DNA of 64,000 nt, from contig LNAC01000857.1 of assembly GCA_002007465.1 (NCBI GenBank), positions 54,191 through 118,190 on the forward strand, given 5' to 3'. The notes under the pieces are model-generated. The model searched no databases. It saw only the letters and a list, made by a program, of their open reading frames with translations, and had not been told where the DNA came from. This document shows, piece after piece, positions 13,056-24,800 of the stretch. The DNA is from Ailurus styani (taxonomy: Eukaryota; Chordata; Mammalia; Carnivora; Ailuridae). Each line of letters starts with the position of its first letter. Positions within the stretch are counted from its first letter, which is position 1. Made by a program: the position numbers and the translations under genes.

Positions 13056-16000
13056 TTGGGTATAAAGGAAGAACTGGATTCTGGGGAAGATGGTGGAAAA
13101 ATAGGGGACCTGTGTTTCATTGAGTCCCTTGAATTCAGCTACTTATCTACCAAAACATTCTGGAACACCTGTAAATTCAACCTGATATCTAAGAAAAGAT
13201 TTGCTGCAATTCTACAAATAGAAAAGCGATGCAACATCCTTCTTGCAAGTGGCAGAAACATCATTTAGGGAGCAAAAAGCACGAAGAGTAATCTGCAGCA
13301 GTTTACACTGAACCTGGCACTGTGGCAAGGGGTAATGCAACTCCGCCCAGGCAAAGACATCTGAGAATCAGTGCAACAGGCCCCTCTCCCAGAAGACCAG
13401 CAGAAAAATCAGTTGAATAACAAATTTATGGATCACTCAGAACTGAAAAAAACCTGTGCTAGGTAAAAATAGTATATAGAACTTGAGGTTTATTCTCAAG
13501 TATTTAGTCTTTCAGTTTAAAATTTTCTTTTTTTCTTTTCTTTATTTTTTTCCTTTTTTAACTGGTTCCTAATTTTATCAACCCTTTATTTTTAAGTCTT
13601 TTTTAATTTACATTTTTATATTTATATTTTATAAATATACTCTTCATTTGTGGCTTCCTTTTGCTGTATTCAATTTTATTTTTTACTATATAGAATTTTT
13701 TCTTTCTTTACAATTTTGGGATTTAATGTCTTCTAACAGACAGACCAAAATACACCTAGGAAAAAGTGGATCGCCCTGTTTTGTGCACCAGTGGGATTAT
13801 GTCCTCTTTTTTCCCTTTTCTTTTTCTTTATTTTTTAAATATTTGATCTCTTGAGATTAGTCTAGCGTGTATTTTGCTGGGATCATTGTTGATATTTTTG
13901 ATTTTGTTTTCTCATTCACCTATTATTCTCTGGACAAAATGACTAGAAGGAGAAATTCAGAGCAAAAGAAAGAACCAGAGCTAATACTTTCTGTCACAGA
14001 TCTAATTAATATAGATATAAGTAAAATGTTGGAGCTGGAATTCAGAATAACAATGATAAAGTTAGTAGCTGGGCTAGATGAAAGCATAAAAGACACTAGA
14101 GAATCTCATTGCAGAAGTTAAACCTAATCAGCTGAAATTAAAAAATGCTTTAACTGAGATGCAGTCTAAAATAGATGCTCTAATACCTAAGGTAACTGAG
14201 GCAGAAGAGAGAGCCAGTGACATAGAAGGCAAAATGATGGAAAGGAAGAAAGCTGAAGAAAATAGAGAAAAACAACTAATGGACAATAAGGGGAGGCTTT
14301 GAGAAATCAGGGATTCCAAAAAGCAAAACACTAGTAGAATTATTGGGAAGAAGAAGGAGAAAGAGAGAGAGGGACAGAAGGTATATTTGACCAAATCATA
14401 GCTGAAAATTTCCCTAATCTGGGGAAGTAAATGAGCATTCAAGTACAGGAGGTACAGAGAACACCCCTCAAAATTAATAAATATAGAACAACACGGTAAC
14501 GTATAATACTGAAATTTCAAATTTCAGAGATTAAGAGAAAGTCCTGAAAACAGCTTGAGACAAGAGGTCCTTAAACTACAGGGGTAGGAACATTAGAATG
14601 GCAGCAGACCTAACCACAGAGACCTGAGAGGGCAGAAAGGGCCGGCATGAAATATTCAGGGTACTAAATGAGAAAAACATGTAGCCAGGAATATTTTATC
14701 CAGCAAGGTTGTCATTCAGAATGGAAGGAAAGATAAAGAGCTTTAGGACAAACAGAAACTAAAATAATTTGTGATAACTAAACCAGTCATGCAAGAAATA
14801 TTAAAGGAGATCCTGTAAGCAAAGAGAGACCCCAAAAGTAACATAGACCAGAAAGAAACAGAGACAATATATGGAAACAATGACTTTACACAATACAATG
14901 GCACTAAATTCAAAGACACAGGGTATCAGATTAGATTAAAAAAGCAAGACCCACCCATATTACAAGAGGCTTATTTTAGACCCCCCCCAAAAAAAATCCA
15001 GATTGAAAGTGAGGGGGTGGAGAACCATTTTTCATGCAAATGGACATCAGAAGAAAGCTGGATACCAATCCTTGTATTAGACAAATTAGACTTTAAACCA
15101 AAGATTGTAGTAAGGGCTGAAGAGGGACACTATATCATACTTTAAGGGTCTGCCCAACAAGAAGATCTAACAATTATAAATATTTATGCTCCTAACTTGG
15201 GAGCAGCCAATTATATAAACTAATTAATGACCAAATAAAAGAAACACATTGATAATAATAGAATAATAGTATGGGATTTTAACAACCCACTCCCATCAAT
15301 GGACAGACCATTTAAGAAGATCAACAAGGAAACAAGGGCTTTGAATAACAAGACAGACCCGATGGACTTCACAGATATATACAGAACATTCCATCTTAAA
15401 GCAACAGAAAACACATTCTTCTCGAGTGCACATGGAGAATTCTCCAGAACAGATCACATGTTGTGACACAAACCAGGTCTCAAGTGGTACCAAAATATAG
15501 GGATAATTCCCTGCATATTTGAGGCTACAGTGCTTTGAAACTTTAACTCAATCACAAGAGGACTTTTGGAAGGAACTCAAATATTTGGAGGATAAACAGC
15601 ATCCCACTGAATAATTAATGGGTCGACTATGAAATAAAAGAAGAACTTTAAAAATTATGGAAACAAATTAAAATGAAAACACAACAGTACAAAATTACTG
15701 GGATGCAGCAAGGTGTCTCTAAGATGGAAGTACCTAGCAATACAAGCCTTTCTCAAGAAACAAGAAGTCTCAAATACAAAAGTTAACCTTACACCAAAAG
15801 GAGATGGAGAAAGAACAGCAAATAAAGCCTAAACGAAGCAGGAGAAGAGAAAATAATAAAGACTAGAACAGAAATCAATAAAACAGAAACCAAAAGAACT
15901 AAAGAACAGATCAATGAAATTAGAAGCTGGTTCCTTAAAGAATTAATAAAATTGATAAATCCCTAGCTAGACTTATCAAAAAGAAAAGAGAAATGATCCA

Positions 16001-16474
16001 AATTAACAACATCATTAATGAAAGGGGAGATATCATGACTAAAACCAAGGAAATATAAGCAATTTTAAGAATATATTATGAACAAGTATACGGCAACAAA
16101 CTAGGCAATCTAGAAGAAATGGATGCATTCTTGGAAACTTATAAAATACCAAAATTGGATCAGGAAGAAATAGAAAACCTGAACAGATCAATAACCAGTA
16201 AGGAAATTGAAGCAGTAATCAAAAATCTCCCAGCAAAGTAGAGTCCAGGGCCAGATAGCTCCCAGGGGGAATTTTACCAAACATTTAAAGAAGAAATAAC
16301 ACCTTTCTCCTGAAGCTATTTCAAAGAATAGAAATGGAAGTTAAACTTCCAAAGTCTTTCTATGAGGTTGGCATTACCTTGATCCAAAAATCAGAATAGA
16401 CCCCATCAAAAAAGAGAACTACAGATCAATATCCTTGATGAACATGGATGCTAAAATACTCAAGAATATCCTAG

Positions 16475-16805
16475 GCAATTCACTTTTCCTTTCCTCCTCC
16501 TAGAGTCCTCCATTTTATTCCTTATGTTCCACAAGTAAGTGAAATCATATGATAATTGATTTTCTCTGCTTGACTTATTTCACTCACATGATTAAAGTGA
16601 ATTGGGGTAAATCAGAAGGAGAGATGAACCATGTGAGACTGTGGACTCTGAGAAAAAAACTGAGGGTTATGGAGGGGAGGGAGGAGAGGGGATGGGTAAG
16701 CCTGGTGGTGGGTATTAAGGAGGGCACATATTGCATGGAGCACTGGGTATGGTGCATAAACAATCAATCTTGGATCACTGAAAAAATTAAAAGAAAAACA
16801 TTCTG
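16475..16805 (+). mobile_element. Short L1 insertion with 5' inversion (twin priming)
   Basis: Bases 16475-16588 are the reverse complement of an L1 ORF2-end/3' UTR segment. They switch abruptly to plus orientation at about 16595, continuing through the 3' UTR to an A-rich tail at about 16800. The two arms meet at the same source point: the inverted arm begins CAATTCAC and the forward arm begins GTGAATTG, so a few bases are shared. Host L1 ORF2 continues on both sides (AATATCCTAGGC before, ACATTCTGGCC after), giving a decayed target-site duplication. Confidence 0.85.
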
Positions 16806-18839
16806 GCCAATAAGATCCAGCAGTACATTAAATGGATTATTTGGCAGAATCAGGTGGGATTTATTTCAGCAGGATTTCTTCTTTCTGAAAGGGTGGTTCA
16901 ACATTCACAAATCAATAAATGTTATAGATCACATTAAAAAGAGAAAAGATAAAAACCATATGATCCTCTCAATTGACAAGAAAAAGCATTTGACAAAATC
17001 CAGCATACTTTCTTGTTTAAAACTCTTCAAAGTGTAGGGATAAAGGGAACATACCTCAATATCATAATAGCCATCTATGAAAAGCCCACAGTGAATATCA
17101 TTCTCAAAGGTGAAATACTGAGAGCTTTTCTCCTAAGGTCAGGAATGCAACAGGGATGCCCACTTACACCAGTATTGTTCAGCATAGTACTAGAAGTCCT
17201 AGCCTTAGCAATCAAACAACAAAAAATAATTAAAAGGCATTCAAATTATAAAATGAGAAGTCAAATTCTCACTCTTTGCAGATAACATCATACTTTATGT
17301 GGAAAACTCAAAAGACTCCACCCCCAAATTACTAGAACTCATACAACAATTCAGCAATGTAGCAGCATACAAAATAAATGCACAGAAGTCAGTTGCAATT
17401 CTGTACACTAACAATGTCACTGGAGAAAGAGAAATTAAGGCATTAATTCCATTTACAATTACACCAAAAACCATAAGATACCTAGGAATAAACCTAACCA
17501 AAGAGGTAAAGGATCTATACTTTAGAAACTACAGAACACTTATGTAAGAAATTGAGGAAGACACAAGGAGATGAAAAAACATTCCATGCTCATGGATTGG
17601 AAGAACAAACATTGTGAAAATGTCTATGTTGTCCAGAGCAATCTACACATTCAATGCAATCCCTATCAAAATGCCATCAACATTTTTTACAGAGCTGTAA
17701 CAAACAATCCTAAAATTTGTATGGAACCAGAAAAGACCCCAAATAGCCAAGGGAATGTTGAAAAAGAAAACCAAATCTGGGGGAACCAGATGGAGATCAA
17801 ACTATATCACAAAGCTGTAATCATCAAGACAGTATCATACTGGTACAAAAGCAGACACACAGATCAATGGAACAGAATAGAGAATCCAGAAATGGATCCT
17901 CAACTCTATAGTCATTTAATCTTAGACAAAGAAACAAAGTATATTCAATGGATAAAGGACAGTCTCAACAAATGGTTTTGGGAAAATTGGACAACCACAT
18001 GTAGAAGAATGAAACTGGGCCATTTTCTCACACTATACAGAAATATAAACTCAAAATGGATGAAAGACCTAAAGGTGTGGCAGGAATCAATCAAAATCGT
18101 AGAGAACACAGGAAGCAATCTCTTTCATCTTGGCCACAGTAACTTCTTCTTAGACATGTCTTGAAAGGCAAGAGAAACAAAAACATAAATGAACTATAGG
18201 ACTTCATCAAGATAAAAACTTCTGCATTGCAAAGGAAATCATCAAGAAAATTAAAAGGCAACCTATGGAATGGCAGAAGATATTCGGAAATGACCTATCA
18301 GAGAAAAGACTAGCATCTGATCCATAAAGAACTTATCAAACTCAACACCCCAAAAACAAAGAATCCTATCAAGAAATGGGCAGAAGACATGAACAGATAG
18401 TTCTCCAAAGGTGACATACAAGCGATAAAACAGATGAAAAAATGCTCCACATCACATGACATCAGGGAAACACAAATCAAAGCCACAATGAGATACCACC
18501 TCACGCCAGTCAGAATGGCTAAAATTAACAAGACAGGAAACAACAAATGTTGGCTAGGATGTGGAGGAAGGAGAGCTCTTCTACACTGTTGGTGGGAATG
18601 CAAACTGGTACAGACACTCTGGAAAACATTACAGAGGTTCCTCAAATTTTAAAAATAGAAGTACCCTAGGACCCAGCAATTGCACCACTGGGTATTTACA
18701 CCCAAAATACAGATATTTTGATCTGAAGGGCACCTGCACCCCAATGTTTATAGCATCAATGTCCACAATTTTCAAACTATGGAAAGAGTCCTGATGTCCA
18801 TCAACAGATGAATGGATAAGAAGATGTGGTGTATAAAAT

Positions 18840-18953
18840 ATGATATATATATATGTATATATATAATATGAGATTATATATAATATGTGAGAATATATAT
18901 TCTGATTCATATATATTCATATATATTATATATATATGTGTGTGTGTGTGTGT
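18840..18953. repeat. (TA)n/(TG)n microsatellite in L1 ORF2 end
   Basis: TATATA-rich sequence broken by ATATGAG and ATATTC segments, ending in about nine TG units. It lies exactly where L1 ORF2 normally has a short TATATA run, so it probably grew from that seed. Confidence 0.9.
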
Positions 18954-19409
18954 GGAATTTTACTCAGTCATCAAAAAGGATAAATACTTACCATTTATAT
19001 CCCTGTGGATGGAACTGGACGGTATTATGCTGAACAAAATAAGTCATTCAGAGAAAGACAATTATCATATGGTTTCACTAATATGTAGAATATAAGAAAC
19101 AGTGCAGAGGATCATAGAGGAAGTGAAGGAAAACTGAATGGGAAGTCATCAGAGAGGGAGAAAAACCATGAGAGACTCAACCATAGGAAGCAAACTGATG
19201 GTTGCTGGAGGGGAGGTGGGTGGGAAGGACTGGGACTGGGATAATTTGGTGATGGACATTAAAGGAGGGGACGTGATGTAATGAACACTGGGTATTATAT
19301 GCAACTGATGAATTTTTGAACTCTACATCTGAAACTAATGATGTGCTTAGTATATGTTGCTCAATTGAATTCAGATTAAAAAATTAAAAGTAAAAAGTAA
19401 AAATAAATA

Positions 19410-20072
19410 ACTTACTGAATTTCTTGGATCACTTTCCCATTGAGATGGGTCCCTTGGTTTCTTAAAAGAGCCAAGGGAATTTTTCATGTGGAGAACACTT
19501 GTTCTGATCAACATTTAGCAACGATTGTGGCCATGGCACTTTTATAAGCCAAAATTTCAAGCCAGTGAGAAGACATGTAAGAAGATATTATATCCATTAG
19601 ATTTAGAGAGCTGATATATAATCTGATTGCAAATGAAGAAATGCTCTCAAACATCTATATATCAATACTCCATAGGTCCATCATGTGAATCTTCAATTGA
19701 AAACCACTGCCTCAAAATATATTGAATTTAAAATAATGAAATAAAATTGTGACCAAGTAACCATTTTTAAAAGTAATTTACATTATGACTCATAACACTG
19801 TTGTCTAATATAAGGCAAAAACATCGCCATGACTGGCATGAACAGAAACATATCCCAAACATTGAAAACTTCTTAGGAAGTTTACATATTTTTAAAAACA
19901 CCCATACAAACTTAATCTGGGAAAGATTAAGCATTTATTTGGCAAAGTTCCTCATGCAACTTATATAATATAAAATTAATTATTTTTAGTATTTTTATTT
20001 TTACAAGATAAAAAAGCAAATACTATAATTTTCTAAAGGTTGTCTGAGAAATTCCAAAGACAATTTGAGATT
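19410..20072. other. Single-copy-looking stretch with no gene seen
   Basis: No open frame of note and no repeat I can name. The first 200 bases have more complex composition than the AT-rich remainder and might be a degraded older element, which I could not identify. Confidence 0.4.
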
Positions 20073-20087
20073 AAAATACATCATTTA

Positions 20088-20285
20088 GGGCGCCTGGGTG
20101 GCTCAGTGGGTTAAAGCCTCTGCCTTCGGCTCAGGTCATGATCCCAGGGTCCTGGGATCGAGGCCCGCATCGGGCTCTCTGCTCGGCAGGGAGCCTGCTT
20201 CCTCCTCTCTCCTCTCTCTCTGCCTGCCTCTCTGCCTACTTGTGATCTTTCTCTCTGTGTCAAATAAATAAATAAAATCTTTAAA
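20088..20285 (+). mobile_element. Young CAN-SINE (SINEC), plus orientation
   Basis: Close to the consensus of the young copies throughout. The perfect 15-bp duplication AAAATACATCATTTA lies at 20073-20087 and 20286-20300. A second, older SINE begins at the next base, 20301. Confidence 0.96.
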
Positions 20286-20300
20286 AAAATACATCATTTA

Positions 20301-20492
20301 GGGGGCACCTGTGTGGCTCAGCTGGTTAAATGTCTAACTCTTGATTTTGGCTCAGGTCATGATCTCAGTGTTGCAAGATTAAGCCCTGCATAAGACTCCA
20401 TGCCCAGAATGGAGCCTGCTTTAGATTATCTCTTTCCCACTCTTTCTGCCCAACCCCCCTTTCTCACGTGCACACACTCTCTCTCTTTAAAA
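20301..20492 (+). mobile_element. Older CAN-SINE abutting the young one
   Basis: Head GGGGCACCTGTGTGGCTCAGC, body with CTGCCCAACCCCCC and a short tail CTTTAAAAC. Its own right-hand duplication, ACATCATT at 20497-20504, matches the ACATCATT left of the young SINE, so the young SINE landed in the older one's left target duplication. Confidence 0.9.
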
Positions 20493-20628
20493 CATTACAT
20501 CATTCAAGATTTGATTTTGGGAAGACAATATGTCAAAATTTGTTAGGATGTTGGAATAGGGAGTTAAATAAGATCGTAGGTCACTATGAGAAACAATACT
20601 TGGCTACCTAATTAAAGTGACAATAAAA

Positions 20629-20807
20629 TTTTTAAATATTTTATTTATTTGTTTGACAGAGAGAATGATCACAAGTAGGCAGATAGAGAAGAGAAAGCAG
20701 GCTCCCTGCTAAGCAGGGAGGCTGATGTGGGGCTGGATCCCAGGACCCTGAGATCATGACCTGAGCCAAAGGCAGAGGCTTTAACCCACTGAGCCACCCA
20801 GGCGCCC
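20629..20807 (-). mobile_element. CAN-SINE (SINEC), minus orientation
   Basis: Reverse tail TTTTAAATATTTTATTTATTTG, shortened GA-rich body, and reverse head ending GAGCCACCCAGGCGCCC. No clear target-site duplication. Confidence 0.9.
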
Positions 20808-20809
20808 TG

Positions 20810-21455
20810 TATATAATCTGGAGATTGGCTTTCTTCATTCAGCAAGTAACATAATTGTAAAAAAACACAAAAGAACACAAAAACCTCAGCTCTTAAAAGT
20901 GCAAAGTCTTGGTTCTCTTAAGGAATCAAGGACATTATAAAGTTAACATAAACACAGAAAATTATTCTGATAGGACATACAATTGTTGCCCTCTAAGCAG
21001 ATTACTCAGAAATAAAGGGAAAACTCTTATAATATCTTATTAAAAATAAACCAATAATCTATATGTTGGCTTACTGAACATGATAATAATTAAAAAAAAA
21101 AAAGAATTTGAAGACTGCACTACGAAGGGGCTTGTCAGAGAAAGGATTAAGTTCCCGGTTTAAAAAAAATCAATAATCTAAGAAAAATGTGTAATTTTAA
21201 CAGATTTTGGTTTTGCAGTAGTATACTATTTGATAATAAAGCAGTTACTTTTTTTTCTTTTAATCTTGTAAACAAACCTATCAAATTATATACAGTTTGG
21301 ACCATGAGTAATAAAATTACTTTTTTTTAATGGAACTTCTACTTTCCATACCATTCAGTTTCTATTCCTCATTTTTGTCCTTCTTGTTCTGGAACAATAA
21401 GTCATTTTACTTTAGGACAAAATCACTCTCCTTTTCCTTAATAGAAGCATATCTT
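20810..21455. other. AT-rich stretch without recognised features
   Basis: No open frame above about 60 codons, no RNA gene and no repeat I can name between two SINEs. Confidence 0.45.
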
Positions 21456-21457
21456 TG

Positions 21458-21659
21458 GTTCACCTCAGTGGCTTAGTCACTTAAGTGTGATACTCTTGGT
21501 TTTGACTCAGGTCATGATCTCACGGTCCTGGAATCCATCCTTTCATCAGGATACACACTCAGTGGGGAGTCTTCTTGAGATTCTTTCTCTCCCTCTCTCT
21601 TTGCCTTAACCCCTGCTTGACCTCTGTCTCTAAAATAAATAAAGAAATCTTTTAAAAAG
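21458..21659 (+). mobile_element. Old, diverged CAN-SINE, plus orientation
   Basis: The head is altered (GGTTCACCTCAGTGGCTTAG). Body CTCAGGTCATGATCTCACGG and tail AAAATAAATAAAGAAATCTTTTAAAAA are recognisable. Flanks AGCATATCTTT and AGCACATCGTCT could be a decayed duplication. Confidence 0.8.
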
Positions 21660-21844
21660 CACATCGTCTATAACTTACATACCTAAATTAGCTTAACAGT
21701 AAGGTTTAAGTTACCAGAAATATCTTGGAAACTCTCTTTGGGCTTATATATTATATTATTTCTAATTGGTCAATTATACCTTTTTACTACACCAAATAGA
21801 GTAAAGATGGGGAAAAATTGTAAGAAATAAAGGAAGAATGGAAG

Positions 21845-22252
21845 ATTATTTTTTAATTTTTATATGTTATTGAGGTATAATTGACATACACTGTTATATT
21901 AGTTTCAACTAATGAATCAACAATGTTACTTATTACTCAGGTCACCAAGATAAATATACCCTTTTTTAAAATTTTAGATAAAAGTACTCTTAATCCATTC
22001 TATCTATTCACCCATCCCTCTACCCACCACCTCTGTGGCAAAAAAAAAAAAAGTTTATTCTCTGTATTTAAAAGTCTCTGTCTTTTGTTTGTTTCTTTTT
22101 ATATGTTCATTTGTTTGTTTCTTAAATTCCACATGAGTGAAATCATATGGTATTTGTCTTTCTCTGTCTGACTTATTTCACTTAGCATTATACCCTCTAG
22201 TCCCATCCATGTTGTTGTAAATGGCAAGATCTCATTCATTTTTTTTATGGCT
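21845..22252 (-). mobile_element. Ancient L1 3' end, minus orientation
   Basis: Reverse complement of an old L1 3' UTR (TTATTGAGGTATAATTGACATAC) leading into the ORF2 end (TCACTTAGCATTATACCCTCTAG, then TCCATGTTGTTGTAAATGGC). Heavily diverged. Confidence 0.75.
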
Positions 22253-23072
22253 GGGTATCACAATCCCAGATTTCAAGACATACTACAAAGCCTGAGTAAC
22301 CAAAACAGAGAGAAAAACCAAGAGACTCTTAACTATAGAGAACAAACTGATGGTTTCCAAAAGGGAGGTGGGTGGAGGATGGGTTAAGTAGGTGATGGGG
22401 ACTAAGGAGTGCACTTGTGATGAGCACCAGGTGTTGTATGGAGTGTTGAATCATTACACTGTATACCAGAGATTAATATTGCACTGTATGTTAACTAACT
22501 GGAATTTAAATTAAAAAATTTTAAAAATCAGTATTGTACTGGCACAAAAATAGACACAAAGATCAATGAAACAGAACAGAGAGCCCAGAAATAAATTCAC
22601 ACTTATAGGGCCAATTAATCTATGACAAAATTTACAGGAATATACAATGGAAATAAGACACCATCTTCAGTAAATGGTGCTTAGAAAATTGAATAGCTAC
22701 AAGTCAAATGATGAAACTGGACTGCCTTTTAACACAATACATGAAAATAAACTCAAAATAAGATTACAAAATAGATTACAGACCTTAATGTGAAACCTGA
22801 AACCCTTAAATTCTTAGAAGAAAACATGAAGTAAGCTCTTTGTCATCAGCTATAAGAACATTTTTCTAGGTATGTCTCTAGGGAAGGACATACAGAGAAG
22901 GGAAGGGAAACAAAAGGAAAATTAAACCATTGGAATGCCAAAATAAAAAGCTTTTGCACAGCAAAGGAAACCATCAATAAAACAAAAGGGTAACCTACTG
23001 AATGAGAGAAGTTATTTGTAAATGATATATGTAGTGAAGGGTTAATATCCAAAATATATGAAGAACTTATAC

Positions 23073-23120
<48 letters not shown>

Positions 23121-23620
23121 AAGTAATCAAATAATCCAATTAAAATGGGCAAGGAACCTGAGTAGACAGTTTTCAAAGATGGACATACAGATGCCCATAA
23201 GACACATGAAAGGGTACTCACCATCACTACTAATCAAGGAAATGCAAATCAAAACCACAATGAGATATCACTTGACACCTGTCAGAATGGCCAAAATAGG
23301 AAATGCAAAAACTAAATGTTGATGAGGATGTGTTGAGGGAGGCAGTTTTGTGCACTGTTGGTGGGAATGCAAATTAGTACAATTGTGGAAAACACATTAG
23401 AAGTTCCTCAAAAAATTAAAATTGAACTACCACATACCCAGTAATTCCAGTACTGGGTATTTACTGAAAGAAAACAAAAACACAAATTCAAAAAGTTATA
23501 TGTACTCTTATGTTTATTGTAGTATTATTTACAATAGCCCAGATTTGGAAGAAACATTAGTTATTATCAATAGATAAGTGGATAAAAAAGAAGTGGTATA
23601 TAAATATATATACAGATGAG
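22253..23620 (+). mobile_element. Ancient L1 ORF2 fragment interrupted by another L1 3' UTR piece
   Basis: ORF2 sequence at 22255-22300 and again from 22528 (GTACTGGCACAAAAATAGACAC) to about 23620 brackets a 3' UTR segment with tail at about 22300-22527. The C-terminal ORF2 region is followed by a decayed ending. A (CA)n tract lies within it at 23073-23119. Confidence 0.75.
23073..23119. repeat. (CA)n microsatellite
   Basis: About 23 CA units in an L1 ORF2 fossil; valine/cysteine-rich open frames on the minus strand over this tract are artefacts of the repeat. Confidence 0.97.
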
Positions 23621-23744
23621 GCTTATTTTTAAAAATCAGTTGACATATTATAAAACATAATTATTGTTGAATAATGTTTGTCAGAATAATGAAGCATTTT
23701 TTATAAATGCACAGTTACATAAATAATCTTAATCATCTAATTGA

Positions 23745-23939
23745 GGGCGCCTGGGTGGCTCAGTGGGTTAAAGCCTCTGCTTTCGGCTCAGGTCATGATC
23801 TCAGGGTCCTGGGATCGAGGCCCACATCGGGCTCTCTGCTCCGCGGGGAGCCTGCTTCCTCCTCTCTCTCTGCCTGCCTCTCTGCCTACTTGTAATCTCT
23901 CTCCCTGTATCAAATAAATAAATAAAATCTTTAAAAAAA
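23745..23939 (+). mobile_element. Young CAN-SINE (SINEC), plus orientation
   Basis: Near-consensus head GGGCGCCTGGGTGGCTCAG and tail AAATAAATAAATAAAATCTTT. The perfect 14-bp duplication AATCATCTAATTGA lies at 23731-23744 and 23940-23953. Confidence 0.96.
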
Positions 23940-24139
23940 AATCATCTAATTGATATGATGTCAGCTTACCTAATCAGTAAATCTACATAAGCTCAAGAAC
24001 ACAAAGTTAGAATAAAATTACATTATTGTATTAAACTTGGTAACTCAGAAGACATAGCTATTTTTATAAAGCAACTATGTTAGTCTTTTTTTGCCAAAGA
24101 TTTACATAAATCACATGAACCAGCAAACTTAAAAGATTA

Positions 24140-24800
24140 TCAACTTAATGTAGACTGGTACATGCAGAAGAGTTTATATACAAACCAATGGGAACAATAT
24201 ATCAAATACCACTAATAAACGTGCAAAGAGAGAAAGAAATCCGAATATATCAGCAGTGAAAGAAAGTTCAGAAAAAATCTTCAGAAACAACCACAAAAAC
24301 TAAAATGATAAAATAAATACATACCTTTCAATAATTACTTTGAATGTAAGTGGACTAAATGCTCCAAAAAATATAGGGTGAGGGCATCTGGGTGGCTCAG
24401 TTGGTTAAGTGACTGCCTTCCACTCAGCTCATGATTCCGGGGTCCTGGGATTGAGACCCACATTGGACTCTCCCTGCTCTGCAGGAGCCTGCTTCTTCCT
24501 CTCCCTCTACCTGCCACTCCCCCTGCCTGTGCTCGCTCTCTCGCGCTCTCTCTCTCTCTTAAATAAATAAATAAAATCTTAAATAAAATAATATTGGGTG
24601 ACAGAATGGATTTTTTAAAAAAAACACAAAAACAAGACCCGTCTATATGCTGCCTACAACTAATTTCAGATCTAAAGACACCTGCAGATTGAAGGTGAGA
24701 GGATGGAGAAACATCTGCCATGCAAATGTTTTTTTTTTTTCAGTGAAATGGATGTTAAAAGAAAGCCGAGTAGCAAACTTACATCAAACAAAGTAGACTT
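24140..24800 (+). mobile_element. Ancient L1, inter-ORF region and start of ORF2 (5' part of a split element)
   Basis: The ORF2 opening (AATAATTACTTTGAATGTAAGTGG at 24330) and the endonuclease region (TATATGCTGCCTACAA) are readable. The same element continues after an inserted minus-strand L1, from about 26148. It is interrupted by the SINE at 24382-24590. Confidence 0.75.
24382..24590 (+). mobile_element. CAN-SINE (SINEC), plus orientation
   Basis: Head GGGCATCTGGGTGGCTCAG, (CT)-rich body, AAATAAATAAATAAAATCTT tail. The 11-bp duplication ATATAGGGTGA/ATATTGGGTGA (one mismatch) lies at 24371-24381 and 24591-24601. Confidence 0.93.

Larger units (their letters stand above)
13060..19400 (+). 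mobile_element. Near full-length L1 fossil with broken ORF1 and ORF2
   Basis: The 5' UTR begins near the AAGATGGTGGAAAAATAGG segment at about 13088. The ORF1 start region is readable at 13938-14121 (MTRRRNSEQKKEPE), followed by coiled-coil remnants. ORF2 runs from about 14900: endonuclease (to about 15560), reverse transcriptase (pieces at 16900-17285, with the active-site motif decayed to FADN near 17277), C-terminal pieces at 17299-18164 and 18434-18800, and a 3' UTR ending in an A-rich tail near 19400. A second L1 (16475-16805) is inserted in it. Confidence 0.8.

Noticed and set aside
19410..19700. Possible endogenous retrovirus remnant
   Set aside because: Only a vague resemblance in composition; no motif or terminal repeat I could support.
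20088..20130. tRNA-like A and B boxes in the CAN-SINE heads
   Set aside because: These belong to the tRNA-derived SINE promoter; no cloverleaf of a functional tRNA is present.
22846..23227. Two Cys/Val-repeat open frames on the minus strand
   Set aside because: Translation of a (CA)n repeat within L1.
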